Positions 46,359 to 55,843 of a DNA stretch of 64,000 nt are shown here, in pieces. Position 1 is the stretch's first letter. Each line of letters opens with the position of its first letter. The stretch is from positions 2,480,001 through 2,544,000 of the forward strand of contig NZ_RBHX01000001.1 in assembly GCF_003626735.1 (NCBI RefSeq), written 5' to 3'. Made by a program: the position numbers and the translations under genes. Under the pieces are notes generated by a model. It was given only the letters and a program-made list of their open reading frames with translations. It had not been told where the DNA came from and made no database searches. The DNA comes from Microbacterium sp. CGR2. GTDB lineage: Bacteria > Actinomycetota > Actinomycetes > Actinomycetales > Microbacteriaceae.

Positions 46359-47450
46359 ATGATCGACGAAGCACTTCCCGAAGCCCTGAGCGCCGAGATC
46401 AACGCGGTTCTCGACGACGCCGGTGTCCATGCGGACCGTCGTCTGGTGATGCGGATGCTGCGTACTGCGATCCTGCTGGGCGAAGACGGTGCCGACCGCC
46501 TCGACCTCAAGATCGCTTCCGCGGCACTGGCGGAGATGCGGGACGCGTTCCGACTCTTCGCGCCGTTCCGACACGTGCCGAAAGTGACGGTGTTCGGATC
46601 GGCGCGGACGCGCCAGGACGATCCGCTGTATTTGCAGGCCCGTGCTGTCGCATCGGCCCTCGCCGAAGACGGGTGGATGGTCGTCACCGGCGCGGGGCCC
46701 GGCATCATGCAGGCCGCCGCGGAAGGCGCGGGACCGGCGTTGTCGCTCGGCGTCTCGATCCGATTGCCGTTCGAGGAGAAGGCGAACGGTCTCGTGGCGG
46801 GTCAGGATCATGTGGTGGCGATGAAGTACTTCTTCACGCGGAAACTGATGCTCATCAAGGAGTCGTTGGGTTTCATCTGCCTGCCCGGAGGATTCGGAAC
46901 GCTCGATGAGATGTTCGAGCTGCTCACGCTGCAGCAGACGGGCAAGGCCGAGCCGACCCCGATCGTGCTGCTCGACCAGCCGGGAGGTGACTTCTGGCAG
47001 GGGCTGCGGCGGTTCATCGACGAAACCCTCGCACCGATGGGAGTCATCTCGGAGGGCGACTTCGATCGCGTGATCGTCACCGACTCGGTAGAGGCCGCAC
47101 GGGCCGAGATCGCGGGTTTCTGGCGCAACTACGACTCGATGCGCTGGGTGGGGGACTCTCTGATCCTGCGCATGCGCGCAGCACCGACGGATGCCGAGAT
47201 CGAGGACCTCAACGAGCAGTTCGCGCCGATGCTGGCGTCGGGGCGCATCGAACGCACGAGCCCTCGTCACCCGGAAGTCGCGGACGACGATCTGCTTCAT
47301 CTGCCGCGCCTCATGCTGGACCTCGACCAGCGTCAGGTCGGAAACCTCTTTCGGCTCATCGGCGCGATCAACGCTCTCGCCTCAGCCTCAGCCTCAGCCA
47401 CGGACCCGAGCACGAGCGCTTCCCTTCCCGTTCACCCCGACGTCACCTGA
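46359..47450 (+). CDS. TIGR00730/LOG-family Rossmann protein
   Basis: A 363-residue member of the LOG/lysine-decarboxylase-like family; many members are cytokinin riboside 5-prime-monophosphate phosphoribohydrolases or AMP nucleosidase-like. Signatures are VTVFGSARTRQDDPLY, VTGAGPGIMQAAAEGA and PGGFGTLDEMFELLTL. An extra N-terminal helical domain of about 65 residues and a C-terminal part with a Ser/Ala repeat tail (ASASASATDPSTSAS) distinguish it from short LOG proteins. ATG 46359 is six bases from GACGCT, a near match to the local -10 pattern. Confidence 0.85.
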   Translation: MIDEALPEALSAEINAVLDDAGVHADRRLVMRMLRTAILLGEDGADRLDLKIASAALAEMRDAFRLFAPFRHVPKVTVFGSARTRQDDPLYLQARAVASALAEDGWMVVTGAGPGIMQAAAEGAGPALSLGVSIRLPFEEKANGLVAGQDHVVAMKYFFTRKLMLIKESLGFICLPGGFGTLDEMFELLTLQQTGKAEPTPIVLLDQPGGDFWQGLRRFIDETLAPMGVISEGDFDRVIVTDSVEAARAEIAGFWRNYDSMRWVGDSLILRMRAAPTDAEIEDLNEQFAPMLASGRIERTSPRHPEVADDDLLHLPRLMLDLDQRQVGNLFRLIGAINALASASASATDPSTSASLPVHPDVT

Positions 47451-47493
47451 GCGGGGAAAACTCTCGTCTGCACGACACTACGAGGAGGATCCG

Positions 47494-49548
47494 ATGACCC
47501 TGGCAGACGACATCCGACGCCCGCTCCCGATGGCCGATCATGTGCGTGGGAAGCGCTCCGCGGTCACCTGCCACCTGAAGTGCGCCAACGCGTGCCTCGG
47601 GCCTGAGTGCAACACCTCTGCCAACGAGGACTTCCGCTCCATCGCTTCTGCGGTCTTCTCGCGCCGCGCGTTGTTCGGCCTCGGCGCCGCCGCAGCCGTG
47701 GCTGTCGCCGTCGGCGTCGGCCGCGATGCCCCCGTCTCCGCTCCTGGTGCGGCAGGGGCCGGCGAACTGGGAGTCTCTTTCGGCAAACCCGGCAAGGCGG
47801 GACTGTCCTTCCGCGCCATCGAACCGGTTCCTGCGGACATCGACGCGCTCACCGTTCCGGAGGGCTTCACCTGGCAGCCTCTCATCCGCTGGGGTGACCC
47901 TCTCTTCTCGCGCACGCCCGCGTTCTCGCTCGCGGGCCAGACGCCGGAAGCCCAGGCGGAGCAGTTCGGATACAACAGCGACTATCTCGACCTCATCGCC
48001 GACCCGAGCGGCAAGTCCGGGGTACTGGTCAACAATCACGAGTATGTGAACCCGAACCTCATGTTCCCTTCGACGACGAATGCCGCGGAGCTGCGGCGAC
48101 GCGGCGACATCTACAAGGCGGCTCAAGGGATGTCCGTCGTGGAGATCCGTCGCCGGAAGGTCGGTGACCCGTGGTCGTACGTCGTCGACGGGCGTCGCAA
48201 CCGTCGCATCACCGTCGAGACGGTCTTCGAGTTGACGGGCCCGGCGGCGGGCTCGGACCTCGTCAAGACGGCCGACGACCCCGAGGGACGGTGGGTGCGC
48301 GGCACGCTCGGAAACTGCGCTGGCGGCACGACCCCCTGGGGAACCGTCCTCTCGGGCGAAGAGAACTTCAACGGCTACTTCGCGTGGGCTGCGGACACCG
48401 CGGCGCAGAAGAGGTACTCGGCATCCAGCACGACCTCGACGTCGACCGGCTGGGAGACGTACGATCCGCGATTCGACGCGCACAACCCTGACTACGTCAA
48501 TGAGCCGAACCGTTTCGGCTACATCGTCGAGATCGACCCTCAGGATCCGAAGTCGACACCGCGCAAGCACACGGCCATGGGCAGGTTCAAGCACGAGGGC
48601 GCGAACGTCCACGTGGCGTCCGACGGGCGGGTCGTCGCCTACATGGGAGACGACGAGCGCAACGACTACCTCTACAAGTTCGTCTCGAAGAATCGCATCT
48701 CGGGTTCGCGCAAGAAGAATCTGTCGCTGCTCAGCGAGGGCGACCTCTATGTGGCGAAGTTCTCGGGAAATTCGCCGGCGGCCGAGATCACCGGCACCGG
48801 GGCGCTGCCCGCGGACGGCGCTTTCGACGGGACCGGCTCATGGGTGCCACTGACGCGGCGTGGGAAGAGCGTGGTCCCCGGATTCACGACCGAGCAGGTG
48901 CTGGTCCACACGCGGCTCGCCGCTGATGCGGTGAGTGCGACGAAGATGGATCGCCCCGAAGACGTCGAACCCAACCCGGTCACGGGCAAGATCTATGTCG
49001 CGCTGACGAACAACACCGCGAGGAAGGCCGTGGACGAGGTGAACCCCGTTTCCGGCAACCGATACGGCCACGTGGTGGAGCTCACCGAGACCGCCGGACA
49101 CACCGGAACGACCTTCGGGTGGAGCATCCTGCTGCTGTGCGGAGACCCCGCGACGTTCGAGAATGCATACTTCGCCGGGTTCCCGAAGGAGCTCGTCTCA
49201 CCGATCTCGTGCCCGGACAACGTCGCCTTCGACTCGCAGGGTGATCTGTGGATCTCCACCGACGGCGCTCCGAGCACCATCGGCCTGGCCGACGGCTTGT
49301 TCAAGGTGCCGCTCCGTGGGCGAGAGCGGGGCCACGTGCAGCAGTTCCTGGCCGTGCCGCGGGACGCCGAGACCTGCGGACCTGTCATCCACGACAAGGA
49401 AGGTCTGGTCTTCGTCGCGGTGCAGCACCCGGGCGAGGACGGGACGTTCGAGGCTCCGAACTCGCTGTTCCCCGACTACGGCTCTTCCGCTGCCGGAGAT
49501 GTGGCCACCGCGCCACGCCCGGCCGTCGTGCAGGCCTATCGCGCCTGA
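47494..49548 (+). CDS. phoX: PhoX-family (DUF839) alkaline phosphatase
   Basis: A 684-residue Tat-exported protein. The twin-arginine motif SRRALFG is at residues 56-62, before an Ala/Val hydrophobic stretch; some 55 hydrophilic residues precede it, including a CHLKCANACLGPEC cysteine cluster. Conserved PhoX segments follow: NNHEYVNP, GNCAGGTTPWGTVLSGEENF, HEGANVHVASDGRVVAYMGDDE and CPDNVAFDSQGDLWISTDG. PhoX enzymes use calcium and iron to release phosphate from phosphoesters outside the membrane. GAGGAGGA gives a strong ribosome site. Confidence 0.92.
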   Translation: MTLADDIRRPLPMADHVRGKRSAVTCHLKCANACLGPECNTSANEDFRSIASAVFSRRALFGLGAAAAVAVAVGVGRDAPVSAPGAAGAGELGVSFGKPGKAGLSFRAIEPVPADIDALTVPEGFTWQPLIRWGDPLFSRTPAFSLAGQTPEAQAEQFGYNSDYLDLIADPSGKSGVLVNNHEYVNPNLMFPSTTNAAELRRRGDIYKAAQGMSVVEIRRRKVGDPWSYVVDGRRNRRITVETVFELTGPAAGSDLVKTADDPEGRWVRGTLGNCAGGTTPWGTVLSGEENFNGYFAWAADTAAQKRYSASSTTSTSTGWETYDPRFDAHNPDYVNEPNRFGYIVEIDPQDPKSTPRKHTAMGRFKHEGANVHVASDGRVVAYMGDDERNDYLYKFVSKNRISGSRKKNLSLLSEGDLYVAKFSGNSPAAEITGTGALPADGAFDGTGSWVPLTRRGKSVVPGFTTEQVLVHTRLAADAVSATKMDRPEDVEPNPVTGKIYVALTNNTARKAVDEVNPVSGNRYGHVVELTETAGHTGTTFGWSILLLCGDPATFENAYFAGFPKELVSPISCPDNVAFDSQGDLWISTDGAPSTIGLADGLFKVPLRGRERGHVQQFLAVPRDAETCGPVIHDKEGLVFVAVQHPGEDGTFEAPNSLFPDYGSSAAGDVATAPRPAVVQAYRA

Positions 49549-49564
49549 TCGCGTGAGGTGAGGA

Positions 49565-49593
49565 GCGGATGCTCAGGCGCCCTGAGCATCCGC
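49565..49593. terminator. Bidirectional 13-bp terminator, phoX/amine oxidase
   Basis: GCGGATGCTCAGG at 49565-49577 pairs perfectly with CCTGAGCATCCGC at 49581-49593 around CGC. It lies 17 bases after the phoX stop and overlaps the last codons of the convergent amine oxidase gene. Confidence 0.75.
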
Positions 49594-50931
49594 TTCCCGC
49601 CGGACGATCCCTGAAGCGAAGGCCGCGAGGTCGATCGTGCGGCCGAGGATCCGTTCGGCAGCCCGGCGCCCGGAGGAGAAGGCCGCACCCACGGTGGCCG
49701 GCTCCGCGCCCCACGTCGCCTCTCCTGCGAAATGAAGCACGTCTTCCACAGGCCCGGACAGAGCATCGTGGTCGTGATGCGAAGCGCCGACCGGGATATG
49801 CGAATACGAGCCCATCGAGTGCGGGTCGGAGCCCCAGCGGGTGACCCAGTGTGCGACGGTTTCCCCGACGCCCGTGCCGTACAGAGCGCGGAGAGCCGTG
49901 ACGGCATCCTCGATGATCTCGTGGTCGGAGAGCCCCTGCACGCGCCTGCCGAACGGCCCTGCGGCGAACGTGAGGAGTGTCGGGCGACCGCTGACCGCGG
50001 ACACGTCATACCAGGAGTGCCAGTGCGCGCCGGGCTCTCCGATCGCACGCAGTGCGTAGACGTTCTCCGACCAGAACCGTTCGGAGAACTGAAGATACAC
50101 CTTGTTGAACACCCCCATGCCGAGTCGTGTGATGGGCCCGGAGACGGTCTCTGGCAGCGGCGGCGCGAACGTGATCGCGTCTGACTTGAGCACGCCGAGG
50201 GGAACGGTCACGACGACGCTCTTCGCGTGGAACTCACCACGATCGGTGGTGACTCTCGCTCCGTCAGCGGAACGCTCGATGAGCCTCACCGAGTGCTCGA
50301 GCCGGACATCGAGGCCCGATGCCATGCGCCGCGGTATCTCGTCGTACCCGCCGGGGAAGATGACCTCGTCGCCGTCGATCCCATCCTCATCGAGCCCGTG
50401 CGCGTCGAGGTCGCCGATCCATGCACCGCACTGCTCCTCCACCCGGTGGCGGAAGAATTCTCGAATCTCGTCGATCCTCTCCGGCGCGAGCCCGGAGCGG
50501 TCCAGAGCGCGCTCCGTGACGTCGAGGTAGGTGTCGCCGGATGCCGCGGTGCCGATCTCCTGGACGAGCAGCTCATCCACGTGCGCCACATCGTCGATCC
50601 AGCGCTCGGTGGCGGCAGCATCCATCGCCTTGCCCGTGCCGTCGAAGTAGTCGATCGGTCGGCCTCCGGCCTGGAAGCTTCCGACCGTGTACTCGAGCGT
50701 CGGTATGTGCAGCGCCTGAACGAGGTCCCAGAGCGGCGATTCGTCGATCCCATGGATCCACGAGGCGCCCAGGTCGACGGCGAACCCGGAGTCGCGGACC
50801 GTGTGCATCCGTCCGCCGATGCGGTTCCGAGCTTCGAGGACCACGACATGCTGGCCGGCGTCGGCGAGCATCCGGGCGGCCGTGAGGCCCGACATCCCTG
50901 CACCGACCACCACGGTGTCGAAGGTGTTCAC
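49573..50931 (-). CDS. FAD-dependent amine oxidase
   Basis: A 452-residue flavoprotein of the monoamine/polyamine oxidase family. The FAD-binding VVVGAGMSGLTAARML is at residues 7-22, then LEARNRIGGRMHT, and DLGASWIHG. The C-terminal HFAGEATWGAEPATVGAAFSSGRRAA is the conserved FAD-contacting segment. GAxWIHG wording is closer to polyamine oxidases and LSD1-like enzymes than to putrescine oxidases; the substrate is unproven. The GTG at 50931 is chosen because AGGAGG lies five bases upstream. It occupies the place just before nusA where rimP is usually found. Confidence 0.88.
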   Translation of the reverse strand: MNTFDTVVVGAGMSGLTAARMLADAGQHVVVLEARNRIGGRMHTVRDSGFAVDLGASWIHGIDESPLWDLVQALHIPTLEYTVGSFQAGGRPIDYFDGTGKAMDAAATERWIDDVAHVDELLVQEIGTAASGDTYLDVTERALDRSGLAPERIDEIREFFRHRVEEQCGAWIGDLDAHGLDEDGIDGDEVIFPGGYDEIPRRMASGLDVRLEHSVRLIERSADGARVTTDRGEFHAKSVVVTVPLGVLKSDAITFAPPLPETVSGPITRLGMGVFNKVYLQFSERFWSENVYALRAIGEPGAHWHSWYDVSAVSGRPTLLTFAAGPFGRRVQGLSDHEIIEDAVTALRALYGTGVGETVAHWVTRWGSDPHSMGSYSHIPVGASHHDHDALSGPVEDVLHFAGEATWGAEPATVGAAFSSGRRAAERILGRTIDLAAFASGIVRREADAQGA

Positions 50932-50999
50932 GGGGCCTCCTGTGGCGTAAACCGGCGTGGGCACTGCTGCCGTCGTGGCAGCAAGCGGTGGGCACAGGG

Positions 51000-51005
51000 T
51001 ATCGT
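51000..51005 (+). promoter_or_regulatory. -10 element TATCGT, nusA-infB operon
   Basis: A hexamer in the 132-base gap between the divergent amine oxidase and nusA genes; it gives a leader of about 50 bases. The -35 region is not clear. Confidence 0.4.
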
Positions 51006-51063
51006 GGTACGGATGTCGCGCGTGCGAACAGGCGAGCGACGAGAGCTGAATAGGGAGGCCGTC

Positions 51064-52047
51064 ATGGACATCGAACTGAGTCTGCTGCGAGGGATCGAGA
51101 AGGAGAAGGCGATTCCCTTCGAGGAGCTCGTCTCGATCATCGAGCAGGCGATCCTGACCGCGTACTCCAAGCACGTGGCTGCCGACGGGGTGACTCCGGA
51201 AGGCGTGCGCGTCCACCTCGATCGCAGATCCGGCCATGTCGCCGTGCTCCAGGTCGTCAGAGACGAAGAGGGCGCGATCATCGGCGAAGAGGATGCGACC
51301 CCCGACGACTTCGGCCGCATCGCGGCGTTCGCCGCCAAGCAGGTCATCAGCCAGCGCCTCCGCGACATCGCCGATGACGTCGTGCTCGGCGATTTCAAGG
51401 ACAAAGAGGGTGACATCGTCGCGGGGGTCATCCAGCAGGGGCCGAATCCCCGGATGATCCACGTCGATCTCGGGAGCGTCGAAGCCATCCTCCCGCCTGA
51501 GGAACAGGTGCCCGGAGAGCAGTACACGCACGGTTCGCGCCTGCGGGTGTACGTCACCAGCGTCGCGAAGGGGCTCAAAGGCCCGCAGATCACTGTCTCG
51601 CGCACCCATCCCGGACTCGTGCGCAGGCTGTTCGCTCTGGAGGTACCGGAGATCGCTGCCGGGTTGGTCGAGATCGTCTCTCTCGCTCGCGAGGCCGGTC
51701 ACCGCACGAAGATCGCGGTGAAAGCCAACGATCCTGCCATCAACGCCAAGGGAGCATGCATCGGCGAACTCGGGCGACGCGTCCGTGCCGTCACGGAAGA
51801 GCTGGCGGGGGAGAAGATCGACATCGTCGACCACGACCCGGACCTGGCGACGTTCGTCGCTCATGCTCTCTCGCCGGCGAAGGTCACGAGCGCGTTCATG
51901 CTCGACGCCAGCACCAAGGCCGTCCGCGCGCTCGTCCCGGACTACCAGCTGTCGCTGGCGATCGGCAAAGAGGGGCAGAACGCCCGATTGGCCGCCAAGC
52001 TCACCGGCGCGAAGATCGACATTCAGCCGGACAGCGTCCTCGACTGA
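51064..52047 (+). CDS. nusA: Transcription termination/antitermination protein NusA
   Basis: RNA polymerase-bound factor for pausing, termination and antitermination. At 327 residues it has the N-terminal RNAP-binding domain (MDIELSLLRGIEKEKAIPFEELV), an S1 domain (DIVAGVIQQGPNPRMIHVDLG), and two KH domains (AVKANDPAINAKGACIGELGRR; LSLAIGKEGQNARLAAKLTG). The acidic repeats of E. coli NusA are absent, as usual in Actinobacteria. GGGAGG precedes the ATG. No rimP precedes it here. Confidence 0.97.
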   Translation: MDIELSLLRGIEKEKAIPFEELVSIIEQAILTAYSKHVAADGVTPEGVRVHLDRRSGHVAVLQVVRDEEGAIIGEEDATPDDFGRIAAFAAKQVISQRLRDIADDVVLGDFKDKEGDIVAGVIQQGPNPRMIHVDLGSVEAILPPEEQVPGEQYTHGSRLRVYVTSVAKGLKGPQITVSRTHPGLVRRLFALEVPEIAAGLVEIVSLAREAGHRTKIAVKANDPAINAKGACIGELGRRVRAVTEELAGEKIDIVDHDPDLATFVAHALSPAKVTSAFMLDASTKAVRALVPDYQLSLAIGKEGQNARLAAKLTGAKIDIQPDSVLD

Positions 52048-52107
52048 CCGGATTCCGCCCCGGCGCGCCCTCGGGGCGAGCGAGGCGGGGTGGAACGCAG
52101 GTGTAAG

Positions 52108-52362
52108 ATGGAACCCGTACGAACGTGCATCGGCTGTCGCACGCGTGCTCCCCGCTCCGCCCTTCTCAGGGTGGTGTCCCAGAACAACGTGCTCGTTATC
52201 GACGAGCGTGCTGTCCTGCCGGGGCGTGGCGCGTGGGTGCATCCGGTGCCGGAATGCACGGAGGCCGCGCTGCGGCGCCGCGCTTTCGGCAGAGCACTCC
52301 GCGTGTCCGCACCGCTGGACACGCAGAACATCGAACAGCATCCACCAAGAAACAAAGGCTGA
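52108..52362 (+). CDS. ylxR: YlxR-family (DUF448) RNA-binding protein
   Basis: An 84-residue basic protein with the diagnostic N-terminus MEPVRTCIGCRTRAPRSALLRVV and the GRGAWVHPVPEC motif. It sits between nusA and infB in nearly all Gram-positive genomes. YlxR has been linked to RNase P and to transcription control in other bacteria. The ATG at 52108 gives the conserved N-terminus, with AGGTG upstream. A TAAGAT overlaps this ATG and is probably coincidental. Confidence 0.9.
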   Translation: MEPVRTCIGCRTRAPRSALLRVVSQNNVLVIDERAVLPGRGAWVHPVPECTEAALRRRAFGRALRVSAPLDTQNIEQHPPRNKG

Positions 52363-52422
52363 ACAGCTATGGAAACAAAGTGAACGGCTCGAAATGAGAC
52401 CCGTCCGCGACTAGTGGTCTGC

Positions 52423-52450
52423 CCTGTCTGGGTAGACCGACCCAGACAGG
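52423..52450 (+). promoter_or_regulatory. Hairpin overlapping the infB Shine-Dalgarno
   Basis: CCTGTCTGGGT at 52423-52433 pairs perfectly with ACCCAGACAGG at 52440-52450 around a 6-base loop. The last bases AGG belong to the infB ribosome site CAGGAGA, whose GTG is at 52457. The fold would partly mask the site and could control IF2 translation. Confidence 0.7.
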
Positions 52451-52456
52451 AGAATT

Positions 52457-55228
52457 GTGGCTGGTAAACCACGCGTACATGAGATCGCCGCCGAACTCGG
52501 CGTCGACAGCAAGGTCGCTCTTGCAAAGCTCAAAGAACTCGGCGAGTTCGTCAAGAGCCCGTCCTCGACCATCGAACCGCCGGTCGCGCGCAAACTTCGC
52601 GCCGCGATCGAATCCGATGGCTCGCTGAAGGCGGGCGCCGACGCGCCTGCTGCGGCAAAGCCCGCAGCGAAGACGGCCGCCAAGTCAGCCGCCAAGCCCG
52701 GTGCCAAGCAGGCACCGACCCCGGGCCCGAGGCCTGGTCCGAAGCCCGCTCCGGAGGCTCCGGCTCCCGAAGCCCCGGCCCCCGCGGCCGCAGCTCCCGA
52801 AGCTCCGGCTCCGGCTGCGGAAAGCTCCGCACCGGCAGCAGAGGCCCCGAGTGCCCCGAAGCCCGCCGAGAGCGGAGCGCCGAAGCCCGGTGCCCCGCGC
52901 CCCGGCAACAACCCGTTCTCCTCGTCGCAGGGAATGGGACAGCGTCCGGCCGGTCCCCGTCCGGGCAACAACCCCTTCGCTTCCGCGCAGGGCATGGGCC
53001 AACGCCCTAGTCCGACGCCGGGTAACATCCCGCGTCCGCAGGCACCTCGTCCCGGTGCGCCTCGGCCGGGTGCTCCTCGGCCCGGTTCCCCGCGGCCCGG
53101 CGGTGCACGCGGTGGTCCTGGCGGCCGTCCCGGCGGTGCCCCCTTCCAGCAGCGTCCAGGCGGCCCCGGCCGTCCGGGTGGTGCCGGCGGACCCGGTGCC
53201 GGTCCCGGCGCACGTCCCGGTGGCGGTTTCGCCGGTCGTCCCGGTGGCGGCGGCGGTCGTGGTCGCGGTCCTGGTGGAGGCACCGCCGGTGCCTTCGGCA
53301 AGGGCGGCGGCAAGAGCAAGCAGCGCAAGTCGCGGCGGGCCAAGCGGCAGGAATTCGAGATGCGGAGCGCCCCGGTCGTCGGTGGCGTCAACGTCACCCG
53401 TGGAAACGGGGAGATCATCCGGATGCGCCGCGGCGCATCGATCGCGGACTTCGCCGACAAGATCGAGACGCTGACCGGCTACAACGTGCAGCCGGGCACG
53501 CTCGTGACGATCCTCTTCAACCTGGGAGAGATGGCCACCGCCACCGAGTCCCTGGACGAGGCGACCTTCGAGGTCCTGGGTGCCGAGCTGGGTTACAAGA
53601 TCCAGATGGTCTCGCCCGAGGACGAGGACAAGGAGCTCCTCGAGGGCTTCGGTCTCAACCTCGATCAGGAGCTCGAAGCCGAGAGCGAGGACGACCTCGA
53701 GATCCGTCCCCCGGTCGTCACCGTCATGGGTCACGTCGACCACGGTAAAACGCGACTGCTCGACGCCATCCGTCAGACCAACGTCATCGAGGGTGAGGCC
53801 GGAGGCATCACCCAGCACATCGGTGCCTACCAGGTGTGGACGGAGCACGATGGCATCGAACGTGCCATCACCTTCATCGACACCCCCGGTCACGAGGCGT
53901 TCACCGCCATGCGTGCCCGAGGTGCGCAGGTCACCGACCTCGCGATCCTCGTGGTCGCCGCCGACGACGGCATCATGCCGCAGACGGTGGAGGCGCTGAA
54001 CCACGCCCAGGCGGCGAACGTGCCGATCGTGGTCGCGGTGAACAAGGTGGACAAGCCCGACGCCAACCCGTCGAAGGTGCGCCAGCAGCTCACCGAGTAC
54101 GGTCTGGTCGCGGAGGAGTTCGGTGGCGACGTCATGTTCGTCGACGTCTCGGCGCGTGCGAACACCGGTATCCAGGAACTCCTGGATGCGGTGCTCCTCA
54201 CCGCCGATGCCGGCCTCGACCTCACGGCCAACCCGAACAAGGCCGCTCGCGGTGTCGCCATCGAGGCGAAGCTCGACAAGGGCCGCGGTTCCATCGCGAC
54301 GGTGCTGATCCAGTCCGGAACCCTCCGGATCGGTGACCCGATCGTCGCGGGAACGGCGTATGGCCGCGTGCGTGCCATGGCCGACGAGAACGGCGATGCC
54401 GTCCTCGAGGCGTACCCTTCGCGTCCCGTGCAGGTCCAGGGTCTCAACTCCGTGCCCCGGGCCGGTGACGTCTTCATCGTGACTGAGGAAGACCGCATGG
54501 CTCGCCAGATCGCTGAGAAGCGTGAAGCCGTCGAGCGCAATGCCCAGCTGGCCAAGGCCCGCAAGCGCATCTCGCTCGAGGACTTCACCCGTGCTCTCGA
54601 AGAGGGCAAGGTCGAGTCGCTCAACCTCATCATCAAGGGTGACGTCTCCGGTGCCGTCGAGGCGTTGGAGGAGTCGCTCCTCAAGATCGAGGTCGATGAT
54701 TCGGTGCAGCTGCGCATCATCCACCGCGGCGTCGGTGCGATCACCGAGTCGGATGTGAACCTGGCGACGATCGACAACGCGATCATCGTGGGCTTCAACG
54801 TCCGCCCCGACACGAAGGCGCGCGAGCGCGCTGCTCGTGAAGGTGTGGACATCCGGTTCTACTCGGTCATCTACAACGCCATCGACGAGGTCGAGAGCTC
54901 GCTCAAGGGCATGCTCAAGCCTGAGTACGAAGAGGTCCAGTCGGGTGTCGCCGAGATCCGAGAGGTGTTCCGCTCCTCGAAGTTCGGCAACATCGCCGGT
55001 GTCATCGTGCGGTCGGGAACGATCACACGAAACGCCAAGGCGCGCGTCATCCGCGACGGCGTCGTGGTGGCCGATGGTCTTGCCATCGAGTCGCTGCGTC
55101 GCTTCAAGGACGATGTCACCGAGGTGCGCACGGACTACGAGGCCGGTATCGGTCTCGGCAAGTTCAACGACATCCAGATCGGTGATGAGATCGAGACGAC
55201 CGAGCTCGTCGAGAAGCCTCGCGGCTGA
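52457..55228 (+). CDS. infB: Translation initiation factor IF-2
   Basis: GTPase that brings initiator tRNA to the ribosome, 923 residues. The N-terminal IF2N domain ([26 protein letters not shown]) is followed by a long Ala/Pro/Gly/Arg-rich linker to about residue 300 with repeats such as [18 protein letters not shown] second IF2N-like domain and the G domain follow: GHVDHGKT at about 424, [17 protein letters not shown]. The C-terminal domains include LKPEYEEV and [12 protein letters not shown]. The linker length is typical of Actinobacteria. The GTG start has AGGAGA at good spacing, inside a hairpin. Confidence 0.98.
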   Translation: MAGKPRVHEIAAELGVDSKVALAKLKELGEFVKSPSSTIEPPVARKLRAAIESDGSLKAGADAPAAAKPAAKTAAKSAAKPGAKQAPTPGPRPGPKPAPEAPAPEAPAPAAAAPEAPAPAAESSAPAAEAPSAPKPAESGAPKPGAPRPGNNPFSSSQGMGQRPAGPRPGNNPFASAQGMGQRPSPTPGNIPRPQAPRPGAPRPGAPRPGSPRPGGARGGPGGRPGGAPFQQRPGGPGRPGGAGGPGAGPGARPGGGFAGRPGGGGGRGRGPGGGTAGAFGKGGGKSKQRKSRRAKRQEFEMRSAPVVGGVNVTRGNGEIIRMRRGASIADFADKIETLTGYNVQPGTLVTILFNLGEMATATESLDEATFEVLGAELGYKIQMVSPEDEDKELLEGFGLNLDQELEAESEDDLEIRPPVVTVMGHVDHGKTRLLDAIRQTNVIEGEAGGITQHIGAYQVWTEHDGIERAITFIDTPGHEAFTAMRARGAQVTDLAILVVAADDGIMPQTVEALNHAQAANVPIVVAVNKVDKPDANPSKVRQQLTEYGLVAEEFGGDVMFVDVSARANTGIQELLDAVLLTADAGLDLTANPNKAARGVAIEAKLDKGRGSIATVLIQSGTLRIGDPIVAGTAYGRVRAMADENGDAVLEAYPSRPVQVQGLNSVPRAGDVFIVTEEDRMARQIAEKREAVERNAQLAKARKRISLEDFTRALEEGKVESLNLIIKGDVSGAVEALEESLLKIEVDDSVQLRIIHRGVGAITESDVNLATIDNAIIVGFNVRPDTKARERAAREGVDIRFYSVIYNAIDEVESSLKGMLKPEYEEVQSGVAEIREVFRSSKFGNIAGVIVRSGTITRNAKARVIRDGVVVADGLAIESLRRFKDDVTEVRTDYEAGIGLGKFNDIQIGDEIETTELVEKPRG

Positions 55229-55242
55229 TCAATTCGATATAT

Positions 55243-55301
55243 CTTCGGGCGTCCTTCGCTCCGGCTCGTGAGCGAGCGCGCGAGACGAAGGGCGCCCGAA
55301 G
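55243..55301 (+). promoter_or_regulatory. Long hairpin between infB and rbfA
   Basis: CTTCGGGCGTCCTTCG at 55243-55258 pairs with CGAAGGGCGCCCGAAG at 55286-55301 over 16 bp with one G-U, around a 27-base GC-rich loop. It begins 14 bases after the infB stop and ends 23 bases before rbfA. It may be an attenuator or RNA-processing site. Confidence 0.6.
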
Positions 55302-55324
55302 CCTGTGCGGAGAGTGAGAGAACA

Positions 55325-55753
55325 ATGGCCGGAGAACGACAGGCACGTCTGGCGGATCGGATCCGAGTGATCCTCGCCGAGCGTTTGGAGAAAGGGCTCC
55401 GCGACCCCCGGTTGGGGTTCGTGACGCTCACCGATGTCCGTGTGAGCGGCGACCTGCAGCACGCATCGGTGTTCTACACGGTGCTGGGTACCGAGGAGGA
55501 GCGCGTCGCGAGCGGCGCCGCACTGACCTCCGCGACGGGAATGCTCCGCAGCGAGGTCGGCCGTCAACTGAGCACGCGTCTGGTGCCCACGCTCGAGTTC
55601 ATCCCTGATGCATTGCCTGAGAATGCCGATCACATCAGCGCGCTGCTGCGAGAGGCGCAGGAGCGCGATGCAGAGGTCGCGAGGCTTGCGTCCTCGGCAT
55701 CTCACGCCGGTGACGCCGATCCCTACCGGGTCGACGACGACGAAGAGAAGTGA
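55325..55753 (+). CDS. rbfA: 30S ribosome-binding factor RbfA
   Basis: A 142-residue KH-fold protein that helps mature the 5-prime end of 16S rRNA in the 30S subunit. Signatures: RQARLADRIRVILAERLEKGLRDPRLGFVTLTDV, SGDLQHASVFYTVLG and LRSEVGRQLSTRLVPTLEFIPD. The acidic C-terminal tail ends DDDEEK. It follows infB with a long hairpin between them. Confidence 0.95.
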   Translation: MAGERQARLADRIRVILAERLEKGLRDPRLGFVTLTDVRVSGDLQHASVFYTVLGTEEERVASGAALTSATGMLRSEVGRQLSTRLVPTLEFIPDALPENADHISALLREAQERDAEVARLASSASHAGDADPYRVDDDEEK

Positions 55754-55764
55754 TTCGAGTTTGA

Positions 55765-55770
55765 TACTCT
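55765..55770 (+). promoter_or_regulatory. Possible -10 element TACTCT, LuxR-type gene
   Basis: The hexamer overlaps the first base of the 55770-55802 hairpin, so a transcript started here would begin inside the hairpin. It lies 73 bases before the ATG at 55844. Confidence 0.35.
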
Positions 55771-55802
55771 CGGCCGTGCGGGATCGCGTCCCGCACGGCT
55801 GA
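55770..55802 (+). terminator. rbfA terminator hairpin
   Basis: TCGGCCGTGCGGGA at 55770-55783 pairs with TCCCGCACGGCTGA at 55789-55802 over 14 bp (one G-U) around TCGCG. It begins 16 bases after the rbfA stop. It could also be part of the 5-prime leader of the next gene. Confidence 0.65.
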
Positions 55803-55843
55803 GGGGGATCGGCATCGAGGGTTCGAACGCGACCGGGGAACGG

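Noticed and set aside
52104..52109. TAAGAT as a promoter inside the ylxR start
   Set aside because: It overlaps the conserved ylxR start codon and no start codon sits downstream at a suitable distance.
55776..55802. An eight-codon leader frame (GTG to TGA) before the LuxR-type gene
   Set aside because: It lies inside a terminator-like hairpin and has no regulatory codon run; the spacing from TACTCT is five bases, so it may be chance.
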